Source: a virus. Taken from it: a stretch of DNA of 45,116 nucleotides. Location of the stretch: positions 1-45,116 of IMG/VR virus record IMGVR_UViG_3300044970_002690. One strand, 5' to 3'. The notes below the pieces were generated by a model. That model ran no database searches, was not told where the DNA came from, and saw only the letters and a program-made list of their open reading frames with translations. The position numbers and the translations under genes are program-made. Positions 30,793 to 38,369 of this stretch are shown in pieces (positions within the stretch are counted from its first letter, which is position 1; every line of letters begins with the position of its first letter).

Positions 30793-33700
30793 TTACGCCA
30801 TCGGGGCCGAGCCCTGATCCGCGTTCGGCGATTTGCGCATCAGATTGAGCACCATGTCGCCAAAGGATTTGAAGTTGGAAATCAATTCCTGCTCGATATC
30901 AGGCGTATCGTCCTGGCCGTATGCCTTTTCAAAGTCAGCCGGCTTCCAGAAGAACAGGAACAGCGAACGCCCGATAGCATCGAGGCCCTCCTCCATCTTG
31001 GGAATGTAGCGCTCCATGCTGGCCGCGGCGTCGAACGTCTTGATGAGCGAGCCGATGAGCTTGTGCTCAAATACATTGGGCAGGTTCTGAGACTTCTGGA
31101 TGTCCGCCAATTGCATTGGGTCCTTGGTCAGCATGTCTTCCATGCCGACATGATCTTTGATTTCGTGGCGATCGGAATTCATGGAGCCGCCCATGGACGG
31201 GTCGTGCACCTCGTTGATACTGATGCTGCGAATTGGTGGCGCGTCCGTGCGGGTGCCTAGCTCGAAGCTCTGTGGCTCCTGCTCGCGCGCCATCACCTGG
31301 CTATCGTAGCCTTCCGTGAAGCGTGGACGATCAATCAGGCGCGTGACGGCCATTGCATGCTTCTCCTGCGGCTGCATGATGAACGAGACCGACTTGCCCG
31401 ATGCGACATTACCGACCAGCTCCATCGCGGCATCCGCGGCGATATGGCAGCCACCGGCGAGGAAGGCAACGGCTGCAGCCTTGGTGTGCGTGGTGGCGTA
31501 TTTCCGGCCGCCGAAATTGAGGGAGATCTTTCCGCTCTCATCGAGCATGGAGATTTGCCCCTTGAAGAGTTTCCCATACAGCAGCGAATCCCACACCACT
31601 TTTTGCGGCATGAGGGAAGGCGCGGCGACGAGGCGCTTGCAGGGGATCTCCACAGTGCCCAGCGAGGAACCTCCGCCGGCTGCCGCGCGATGATTGGCGT
31701 TCTCGGGGAGCTCCTCCAAATCCATTTCGATGAAGCGGACCTCTCTATTGAGGATGCCATGCTGCCAGTCGCATTTGGGGGCATCGGGATTCAGGAGCAA
31801 TTCCATCTCGCCGTAGCCGGAGATGTTGTAGGTATCGACGCTGTTGCAAATCAGCGTCTTGGTGCCCGACGGATTCTTGATGACTCCCGAGATGAACACT
31901 GCCGTGTCCGCGCAATTGCCGGACTTGGGATTGTAAATGACGTAGGCCTTGCCGGCGGTCGGGCTCTCCACGCCCACGCTGCTGACGCCGGCCTGTTCTT
32001 CCGGAATCACCTTGCCCACATATGCGCCGACCTCGACCCGCTTCATCGTATTCACCGGGGAGGTGAAGATGAAGGCGAGGCTTTGCGTCGACGAGCCAGG
32101 GTGGCAATTGAAGATCGAAGACCGCGTATTACCAACGCCGCACAATTCCACAGGCGTGGCCGCAATGACCTTGCCGTTCTTGCCGTCCATTGAGGGCATC
32201 TCGTAAACGCCATTGCCCGTCACCGACTCCATGGAGTGGTGGGCGTCTTCATATACAGCCGTCAATTCATCGGAGGGGCGCACATCGGTCATGGAGAAGC
32301 CATGCTTCACCGTCTGGGCGTAAAGCGCAGGGGTGACGCTGGCATTCTTCACGCCACCGAAATGCATGACGAGCTGCGGGACGTAGGCGGCTTTTTTTAC
32401 CTGCGTGATCTCCAGGGCCTCCGCGGGGAGGAATTGCTCCATGTCGCCATTGGTGGCGGTCATCAGCGCTTCAGCAAAGGCGGCCGATTTGGTCAGCGCG
32501 CCATGAATGGCGAGACACGCAGGACGCTTGCCGTCGGTGACGAGGTATTCCCTCAGGGCACCGGCGGATTTGAAAGGGTTGGTGGTGTCCACCGGAAGCA
32601 TCTCGCCCACGTAGGAGGTCCACCAGTCGGAGGCTTCCTTTTCCATGCGCGGGATGAAGCCGGCGGACAATTTGGTGACCGGTAGGCGTGATGTTTTACC
32701 ATAGGCGCGCGGACTGCGCGGACCACCGCCACCGCCACTACCGACCATAGGCCTTTGAGCCATCGGCGCTTTGGACACCGTATTCGGTGTCTTCTTGAGG
32801 CTAGCCCGGTATTGTGCCGGGGTGTAGGTGTTCATGCTATCCAGCCGGGAATGCCCCGGACCGGATCCTGCCAGCATCTTTTGCATGCTGGCCACGTCGC
32901 CGGGAGAACGGGCGTTGAATGTGGATTTGGTGGCTGCGTAAAAGCGCGCCTTGTCTGCGTCCGACACCTGGTTCGGATTGAATGGAAGCGATGGTGCATG
33001 TTCTCCGGGCTGGGGCGGCCTTGCCGAAACAGGCGACTGCTGTAGGTAGCTGGGCGTGGGTTCTTGGGGAGGGGCGGGAGCCGGATCTGCTGAGGCTTCA
33101 TTCTCCACCTCAGCGTTGACCGCTGGTTCCACCGGAAGAGAGAAGGCCCGTGCATTCGCGGCTGCAGAGTCGAGGGGTGCGAAGTCAGAGGCGGGCTGGT
33201 TATTCCCGCGCTCTTGCGTGGGGTGCCCGAACCGTCCATTGCCACCCCCGTAGAACTGAGTCGGCTCCGCCATATAATTCACCTTAGCGTCGAGGGGTGC
33301 GAAGCCAGAGGAGGACGGGGTGCTGGGTGCTGCTGGCGTGATGGGAGGCGGAGGCAACGTCGAAGCACCGGGTGCGGGTGTCGCAGGGGACTGGGGCAAA
33401 TTCGCGCTGCTGGTTGCTTGCGAGGCGGGAGTCGGAGGCAACGTCGAATCGCCAACTGCGGGAATAGGCGAGGGATCAGCGGTAACTTCCGGCACGGTGG
33501 GCGACTTGCCCAGCTGCGTTGTAAGGTCGCCAAACTTAGCTCGCTTCTCCCGCATATCCTCAAATGCCAGAGCCCGCGTAAATGCATCCTCCACGAATTG
33601 TCCGGCATCTTCGCCATGCTCTTCGCGCGCCATCTTGATGAATTCGGAATTGCCCATGCTGGAGGCAATCTTGTTGCGCATCGGCATGATGAGCGGTTTC

Positions 33701-34128
33701 AAATCCGTGCCGGTATTGAGGCGGTCGAGTCGGGTGCGGGCGATGCCCGTGCCGGGCTCGGAGATGGCCTTCTCCATCAAATAGGAAATCCATTCCTCCG
33801 TGCACGGCTTCATCTTCTTCTGCTTCACCTGGTAGAGCAGCTCCTGGCCTTTGACCTGTCCATTGAGGAAGAAGCTCGGAATGTAAATGAGATCCTTGTT
33901 GATGCGGAAGGCGAAGATGCCCACAAGGCGCGTCTTGTCCTCATTGGCGTAGATCATCTCGAAGCCGAGGAAATACGGCGGCTGCATCAGCTTTTGGGCG
34001 CGCTGGGCGCAGCGGCTGTACGCCTGATCGCCGAACGCTCTTTCGATCTCTGGAGTGGAGAGAACTGCGCTGGCATGCTTCTCCCAGTCGTATTGAACGG
34101 ACGGGTCCTGCAAAGTGGGTGTCTTCAT
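30793..34128 (-). CDS. Very large virion protein with Pro-rich linker
   Basis: A 1111-residue protein from ATG at 34128; a TTG at 34170, directly after the upstream stop, would add 14 residues. K-H-A-S occurs at 17-20. Residues about 45-130 form a mixed domain with Tyr-Phe-Leu-Gly-Phe-Glu and Phe-Phe-Leu-Asn-Gly-Gln strands, a pattern I associate with structural proteins of large phages. A linker of about 250 residues is rich in Pro, Ala, Ser and Thr and holds repeated Phe-Ala-Pro-Leu-Asp units. The C-terminal 600 residues mix beta domains and a final helical domain with Tyr-Ile-Pro-Lys-Met-Glu, Gly-Arg-Ser-Leu-Phe-Leu and Phe-Lys-Ser-Phe-Gly. K-S-A-A, K-K-A-A, K-N-A-S and K-E-A-S sites occur along it. 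Confidence 0.6.
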   Translation of the reverse strand: MKTPTLQDPSVQYDWEKHASAVLSTPEIERAFGDQAYSRCAQRAQKLMQPPYFLGFEMIYANEDKTRLVGIFAFRINKDLIYIPSFFLNGQVKGQELLYQVKQKKMKPCTEEWISYLMEKAISEPGTGIARTRLDRLNTGTDLKPLIMPMRNKIASSMGNSEFIKMAREEHGEDAGQFVEDAFTRALAFEDMREKRAKFGDLTTQLGKSPTVPEVTADPSPIPAVGDSTLPPTPASQATSSANLPQSPATPAPGASTLPPPPITPAAPSTPSSSGFAPLDAKVNYMAEPTQFYGGGNGRFGHPTQERGNNQPASDFAPLDSAAANARAFSLPVEPAVNAEVENEASADPAPAPPQEPTPSYLQQSPVSARPPQPGEHAPSLPFNPNQVSDADKARFYAATKSTFNARSPGDVASMQKMLAGSGPGHSRLDSMNTYTPAQYRASLKKTPNTVSKAPMAQRPMVGSGGGGGPRSPRAYGKTSRLPVTKLSAGFIPRMEKEASDWWTSYVGEMLPVDTTNPFKSAGALREYLVTDGKRPACLAIHGALTKSAAFAEALMTATNGDMEQFLPAEALEITQVKKAAYVPQLVMHFGGVKNASVTPALYAQTVKHGFSMTDVRPSDELTAVYEDAHHSMESVTGNGVYEMPSMDGKNGKVIAATPVELCGVGNTRSSIFNCHPGSSTQSLAFIFTSPVNTMKRVEVGAYVGKVIPEEQAGVSSVGVESPTAGKAYVIYNPKSGNCADTAVFISGVIKNPSGTKTLICNSVDTYNISGYGEMELLLNPDAPKCDWQHGILNREVRFIEMDLEELPENANHRAAAGGGSSLGTVEIPCKRLVAAPSLMPQKVVWDSLLYGKLFKGQISMLDESGKISLNFGGRKYATTHTKAAAVAFLAGGCHIAADAAMELVGNVASGKSVSFIMQPQEKHAMAVTRLIDRPRFTEGYDSQVMAREQEPQSFELGTRTDAPPIRSISINEVHDPSMGGSMNSDRHEIKDHVGMEDMLTKDPMQLADIQKSQNLPNVFEHKLIGSLIKTFDAAASMERYIPKMEEGLDAIGRSLFLFFWKPADFEKAYGQDDTPDIEQELISNFKSFGDMVLNLMRKSPNADQGSAPMA

Positions 34129-34170
34129 TTGGTATTCGTTGACTCTATTGGAATTGTGTGTCGTTGGCAA

Positions 34171-35901
34171 TCAGCGACCCATCATTTTGCTCACGAATTT
34201 CGGATCGCGCATTTCCTTTGCCGTATTGCGCAGGAACTCCGGGTCGGACATTTTGTAGGCCATGCCGATGCGGTCGATGATGGAACCATCAGCCTTTCCG
34301 GCGAGATCGTCGAGCATGTTTGAGGCATAGCCGGCGGCACCCTGCACGCCGAGCTGCGCACCGTCATACATCCCTATGCCATGACCAGCCTTCCCCGCAC
34401 CCCAGAGTGAGGTACCTGCACCTAGCATTCCGCCCAACCCTTTGCCGGTACCCGCCCCGCCCGCAAGCACATTCCCACCAAAACGCCCGACGCTACCCAG
34501 CGCTCCCAGCGTCTTCTGCCCCCATTGCGGAAGCTGGTTGAAGGCGCGCATCATTGGTGCCACGCGATTGGTCTGGAATGCAGAATTGGCTGCGTTGGTG
34601 GCGTTGGTTGCAGTGCCGCGAATTTTACGGCCCCAGTCGAACAAGCGGTTTCTCCATGTGCCTGCAGCGGCAGGAGCAGCAGCCCCCAGGCCGGCAACTT
34701 GTGGATTTTCTTTTCCGAGGAACTTCGCCGCGCTGCCAAGCATTTTAGGGATCGCGCGCACTTTATTAGCAATGGCCTTGCCGCCCCAGCTCAGTGCCGC
34801 CGGGAACGCTTTTGCCAGCAAACTGAGGGCATCCTTCTCCATCGCCGCCGACTTCTGCATATTCAAATGCCAGCCGCTATTGCCGGAATCATCCGAGTAG
34901 GCCGTCGGGTCCAGTTGATTCCAATTCTTCAAACCGCTGATGTCGACTTTGGGGGCCTTCAGGGTTTCGAATTGGGAATTGGAGGCAGTTTTCTTTTTGT
35001 CCGTTTTGGTGCGCGTCTTGTCTGCTGGATAAATCGAGTTTTCAAATATGTCCTCATTACCAAGAGGACTGTCGCCCTCTTGTTTATATCGGTCCGGATG
35101 CATGGCTGGTAGCATAAGGGAGGCCACAACTCCACGCCCCATTGGCGAAGAACCAAGTTCTCGATCTTCGGGATCCATATTACCAAGTTCATCTTTCATC
35201 CATGCCTGCAGACGATCATAATCCTTTCTCGGAGACGAGAATAACCGAGTCAGAAGTCTGGGCTCCATTGTGCGCTCGGCGTCTAATCGCACGGAGGATG
35301 CACCATCGGAGGGACCCCAGAGAGACTTAATTCCAACGGGGGTCTTCAGCTTTTTCCAGAATAGATTTGCGTTCTTCTCCTGCGCCTTTTCCTTGTCCGT
35401 TTTGGTGAGCGCCTTGCCGGCGCGGTAGCCCGCATAGGCACCGCCTCCGTAGCCGAGAATCGGCAGCAGGGAGCGCAATGCCGGGCTCTGTATGCCCGCG
35501 TGTTCCAGGGCCTCGGAGGCTTCTGCTCCCAGCATGTGGCCGAGATTGCCGCCCACCCCCGCCGTCATGCCGCGTAACGTGCCGGGCACCATTCCGGAAT
35601 TGCCGGGCAGTGCACCCCCGAGACCACCAAGGGCTGCCGGACCAAACAGCCCCACCATGGAGTTCAGTCCGGCTGCACCCACAGGCATCGGTGTTTCAGG
35701 CATTTTCTGTTTACTCACGCTGTCCATGACTTTGTCGGCCTCTGATTTACCTGGGGATCCGGACGGCTGTGACATGAAAGCTTTGGCCTTCTCCTCCAAC
35801 ATAGCCGTATCAGCGGCATCCTCCGCGGCGGTTGGTTTTGTAGTCCTAGTGACCGCAGATTTGATCGTGGAAAGGTAGGCACCAAAAAGACGAGGATTCA
35901 T
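34171..35901 (-). CDS. Large glycine-rich virion protein with head tag
   Basis: A 576-residue protein starting with the tag M-N-P-R-L-F-G-A-Y-L-S-T-I-K-S-A. Residues about 75-160 contain Gly/Ala/Leu-rich hydrophobic segments of the glycine-zipper type. A charged middle (about 165-330) follows, then K-K-K-T-A-S, Q-K-S-A-A and a long Gly/Ala-rich C-terminal half (about 375-550) with more potential membrane segments. Composition recalls internal ejection proteins that form a channel through the cell envelope. It lies next to the 1111-residue virion gene. No family recognised. Confidence 0.6.
   Translation of the reverse strand: MNPRLFGAYLSTIKSAVTRTTKPTAAEDAADTAMLEEKAKAFMSQPSGSPGKSEADKVMDSVSKQKMPETPMPVGAAGLNSMVGLFGPAALGGLGGALPGNSGMVPGTLRGMTAGVGGNLGHMLGAEASEALEHAGIQSPALRSLLPILGYGGGAYAGYRAGKALTKTDKEKAQEKNANLFWKKLKTPVGIKSLWGPSDGASSVRLDAERTMEPRLLTRLFSSPRKDYDRLQAWMKDELGNMDPEDRELGSSPMGRGVVASLMLPAMHPDRYKQEGDSPLGNEDIFENSIYPADKTRTKTDKKKTASNSQFETLKAPKVDISGLKNWNQLDPTAYSDDSGNSGWHLNMQKSAAMEKDALSLLAKAFPAALSWGGKAIANKVRAIPKMLGSAAKFLGKENPQVAGLGAAAPAAAGTWRNRLFDWGRKIRGTATNATNAANSAFQTNRVAPMMRAFNQLPQWGQKTLGALGSVGRFGGNVLAGGAGTGKGLGGMLGAGTSLWGAGKAGHGIGMYDGAQLGVQGAAGYASNMLDDLAGKADGSIIDRIGMAYKMSDPEFLRNTAKEMRDPKFVSKMMGR
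35855..35901 (-). repeat. 47-base head-tag repeat, start of the 576-residue gene
   Basis: Encodes the first 15-16 residues of the 576-residue protein and is nearly identical to copies at 29319-29365 and 28977-29023, about 6 kb away, in other genes. Confidence 0.9.
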
Positions 35902-35926
35902 GAGTGTGTGGAATGATGGCTGAGAT

Positions 35927-36088
35927 TCAAATGAATTGCAATTGCCGAAAACGACGGTTGCGTTTTACCTGTCGGATTGGCTTGGACTTCCTGCGTCGAT
36001 GGACCGGCTCATCCCGCACGCTACCAGACCCAAGCAGCCAGGACTCCCCATATTCCTCATCGTCAATAACGGGAAAAAAGCGGCGCAT
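35927..36088 (-). CDS. Small basic protein, unknown function
   Basis: A 53-residue product with ATG at 36088, placed between two genes with short gaps on both sides. The first half is mixed and acidic with Trp-Leu-Leu-Gly. The second half is strongly basic (runs of Arg and Lys), suggesting nucleic-acid binding. No ribosome binding site is visible. It fills the only space between its neighbours, which favours a real gene. Confidence 0.5.
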   Translation of the reverse strand: MRRFFPVIDDEEYGESWLLGSGSVRDEPVHRRRKSKPIRQVKRNRRFRQLQFI

Positions 36089-36100
36089 GCTGATCGCCTT

Positions 36101-36349
36101 TCATGCCTTTTTTTTCTTCCAGTCATCGCCGTCATCAGATTCTTCCTCCTCATCGCCCGCCTCCAGCTCCCCGTTGCAGAACATGCCCCCGTAGTCGCAC
36201 AGCGAAGCGGCGGCCAGACAGGATCCACTGTAGCGCACCTCGGCATCTGGCTTCTGCGGGTCCGGCTGGACCACGATGACGGCGTTGTCGAAGAACTCCC
36301 CGATGAGTTCAATTGCCCTGTCCAGTGCCGTGGTCTGCTCGGGAGTCAT
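36101..36349 (-). CDS. Small acidic protein, unknown function
   Basis: An 82-residue protein from ATG at 36349. A helix with Glu, Leu and Ile leads to a beta segment with Val, Pro and Asp. A Cys-containing part with Gly-Ser-Cys-Leu-Ala-Ala follows, and the last 22 residues are very acidic before a final Lys run. The longer upstream frame is Arg-rich and unlikely to be coding. No family recognised. Confidence 0.55.
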   Translation of the reverse strand: MTPEQTTALDRAIELIGEFFDNAVIVVQPDPQKPDAEVRYSGSCLAAASLCDYGGMFCNGELEAGDEEEESDDGDDWKKKKA

Positions 36350-36413
36350 GCGAGGATGATCCACTACGCCACGCACCCCCGTCAATCTGACAAAAGAAAC
36401 AATCGATCTGCGG

Positions 36414-36791
36414 TCAGAGCGCCTTCTGTGCCCGGCGCTGCGCAATCATCTCGGCATTCCTGGCGTAGCCACAGACGTCCACCAAGTTGTCCCGCTTGGG
36501 GGCGTGGGCTTCCCGGCTGAGCTTCTGCATCATGTTGAAAGTGCAGATGTCCTCGGCCGTCAATTGCGGCACCGCAGCCCCGTATTTGCGACGCAGCCAT
36601 ACGGTGAGCAGGTCCGCGGTGCATTGATGGTTGTCGAGGGGATGTCCGTAGGCGGCATTGCGATCGGCGGATGTGATTCGCTGCGCCTCCTCCGTGACGG
36701 TCTCCGGGTAGAGTTCGGTGGGCTTGGCAAAATCAGACACGTCCAGCGGCTGCACTGTGAAAGGGAGGGGGTGTAGTGTGCGGGGCTTCAT
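36414..36791 (-). CDS. DUF6378-like phage protein
   Basis: A 125-residue protein from ATG at 36791, which overlaps the upstream stop as ATGA. Residues about 38-118 match the pattern of this phage domain: Asp-Arg-Asn-x-x-Tyr-Gly-His-Pro, a helix with Trp-Leu, Leu-Thr-Ala-Glu-Asp, a helix with Lys-Leu-Ser-Arg, and a Lys-Arg-Asp-Asn-Leu-Val-Asp-x-x-Gly-Tyr-Ala end. The domain is found in many phages and its function is not established. An internal longer start is possible but reads poorly. Confidence 0.75.
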   Translation of the reverse strand: MKPRTLHPLPFTVQPLDVSDFAKPTELYPETVTEEAQRITSADRNAAYGHPLDNHQCTADLLTVWLRRKYGAAVPQLTAEDICTFNMMQKLSREAHAPKRDNLVDVCGYARNAEMIAQRRAQKAL

Positions 36792-36886
36792 GGGGTCGGC
36801 TTGTTGCGGTTGAGCAGGGCGAGCAAAGGCAGGATGATGCAGGCGCATATGGCGAGCACGATACGCAGGACAAGGGGGCGGTGCAT
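36788..36886 (-). CDS. Tiny single-pass membrane protein
   Basis: A 32-residue product with ATG at 36886 and a hydrophobic core of about 18 residues flanked by Arg/His and Arg/Asn/Lys. Its stop overlaps the next start as ATGA. It starts 2 bases after the stop of the two-helix protein upstream. Function unknown; a regulator of lysis or host membrane is one possibility. Confidence 0.5.
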   Translation of the reverse strand: MHRPLVLRIVLAICACIILPLLALLNRNKPTP

Positions 36887-36888
36887 GG

Positions 36889-37062
36889 TCAGCGCTTGTA
36901 TCCGAAAGTCACAGTCGCAGTGATCGCCAGTGCGGAGAGCCAGTAGCAGGCATCCGCCCATTTTCGGTGAAGGGCCCACCAGATGGCGGCCATGCAATAC
37001 AGCGCCATGATGATGAAATTGAAAAGGCGCGGCTCGCCGAAAATGGCCTGGATGATTTTCAC
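36889..37062 (-). CDS. Small two-helix membrane protein, GTG start
   Basis: A 57-residue product. The GTG at 37062 overlaps the phosphoesterase stop as GTGA, supporting coupled translation. Two hydrophobic helices (about 14-29 and 38-53) are separated by a short basic loop with Arg, Lys and Trp. Two-helix proteins of this size are common as phage holins or membrane regulators, but no specific signature is visible. Confidence 0.55.
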   Translation of the reverse strand: MKIIQAIFGEPRLFNFIIMALYCMAAIWWALHRKWADACYWLSALAITATVTFGYKR

Positions 37063-38105
37063 GCGCAGAAGACCGGCATGCGCTGCGCCACCATCCGCCT
37101 GGATGCGTCGAGCAGGAGGAATGTCTGCAGCGGCTCCTGGTAAGGGAAGCCGAAGCTCGCGGCGTACTCATCCCATCCTTTGAGCGATCCGTTCATCGTC
37201 GTCCGGGTGTTTGGCTCCGAGTACTGATGGAAGTGCCCCATGATGTTGTGATGGGCCTTCCGGGTCTGGTCTTGCTTGGCCTCCCATTTGTTGAGCGAGA
37301 TCGAGACACCACCCACGCCATCGTTGTATTTGACCTGATGCCCGTGGAAGCAGCGCAACCGCCAGTCCTTCAGCAAATCCACGTAATGCACATCTGCCTT
37401 GGGGATCTCCCATTGAATGTGATCCGCCTTGATGGAGCCGGCGAGTGCGGCATACACCATGGTCTCGTGTGAGGTTTCGAAATCGTTTTTGAATTGCATC
37501 TTTTTCGTCGTCCTTCCGTGATTGCCCCGCTGGCAGACGATGTGCAATTTCTTGATGCTCTTCTCCTGGGCCAGCATCCCGATGCATTGCGTGAGCAGTT
37601 CCACAGCGAACAACGATTCCTCCACCGGGCCCATGAAGTTCGTCTGCTCCAATTCAGGATGCAAATACCCAGTGACGAAATCCCCACCCAGCCACAGCAC
37701 CATCGTGGAGGCGTCGTAGCTCTTCACGGTATGACGCTGCAGGCGGATAATGCTCTCCATGCAATGCACTGCGCGTTTGCGGCAAATGGCCGGCGAGTAG
37801 CTGTTGAGGCCGCGCACCTTGGCCTTGTCGATTTTCTCTGCCACATGCCAGTCGCTCAGGCCGACGAGGGACACACCGCGGCGCTCCTCCTGCTGGGACG
37901 AGGACGCTAGCAGTGGCTGGATGTTCTGAGGTTCCATGATGGCCAGCGCCTCATCGTATTTCTCCTGCCACAAATCCGCCTCGGTGCGTGCCCGCGCCAC
38001 GCTTTTGCGCAAATCCGCAATTTGCACCTTGTTCCCCCGGAGCTGCTGCTCCAACCGGATTATTTCTTCTTCGTGCGGGGTTGGGGTGTGGATGCGTCTG
38101 GACAT
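37059..38105 (-). CDS. Calcineurin-like metallophosphoesterase
   Basis: A 348-residue protein with a two-metal phosphoesterase core. Motifs in order: Ser-Asp-Trp-His (D85, H87), Gly-Gly-Asp (D142), Gly-Asn-His-Gly-Arg (N195, H196), His-Gly-His (254-256) and Gly-His-Phe-His (290-293). An N-terminal segment (about 10-60) is charged and forms a likely coiled coil. The substrate is unknown. Phage enzymes of this fold include phosphatases and nucleases (for example SbcD- or Lambda phosphatase-like), and none can be chosen from these residues. The start overlaps the upstream HTH gene by 46 bases, which is long. There is no visible Shine-Dalgarno motif. Confidence 0.85.
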   Translation of the reverse strand: MSRRIHTPTPHEEEIIRLEQQLRGNKVQIADLRKSVARARTEADLWQEKYDEALAIMEPQNIQPLLASSSQQEERRGVSLVGLSDWHVAEKIDKAKVRGLNSYSPAICRKRAVHCMESIIRLQRHTVKSYDASTMVLWLGGDFVTGYLHPELEQTNFMGPVEESLFAVELLTQCIGMLAQEKSIKKLHIVCQRGNHGRTTKKMQFKNDFETSHETMVYAALAGSIKADHIQWEIPKADVHYVDLLKDWRLRCFHGHQVKYNDGVGGVSISLNKWEAKQDQTRKAHHNIMGHFHQYSEPNTRTTMNGSLKGWDEYAASFGFPYQEPLQTFLLLDASRRMVAQRMPVFCA

Positions 38106-38362
38106 GTGATTAGAATGACGGGTTTATGATATCCGGCGACACGCGCGATGCGCCTGTTCTCCTTCGGCGTGATCCGCTTCATCGTGTCATGCGAGATGCC
38201 GAGTTCCTCAGCCAGCTCCAGCAGGACGTATGACTGCCCCGGTTTGAGTTTCGCGATGAGGGCCATGAGCTTCGGCTTGGGATCCTGCAAGATTTCGTCG
38301 GCTTGATAGATGCGAGGCATGGGGACAGGCTGACCAATGTTCCACGGGGTGGCAAGGATCAT
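38060..38362 (-). CDS. Small helix-turn-helix protein
   Basis: A 100-residue protein. Residues about 45-68 form a helix-turn-helix pattern with Leu-Ala-Glu-Glu-Leu-Gly-Ile-Ser as the first helix and turn. A basic stretch (Lys-Glu-Asn-Arg-Arg) and a beta-like C-terminus follow. It could be a DNA-binding regulator or a terminase small-subunit-like protein. ATG at 38362 is 7 bases after the endonuclease gene stop; ATG at 38320 is an alternative. Its last 46 bases overlap the phosphoesterase gene. Confidence 0.65.
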   Translation of the reverse strand: MILATPWNIGQPVPMPRIYQADEILQDPKPKLMALIAKLKPGQSYVLLELAEELGISHDTMKRITPKENRRIARVAGYHKPVILITCPDASTPQPRTKKK

Positions 38363-38369
38363 TTGCAGA

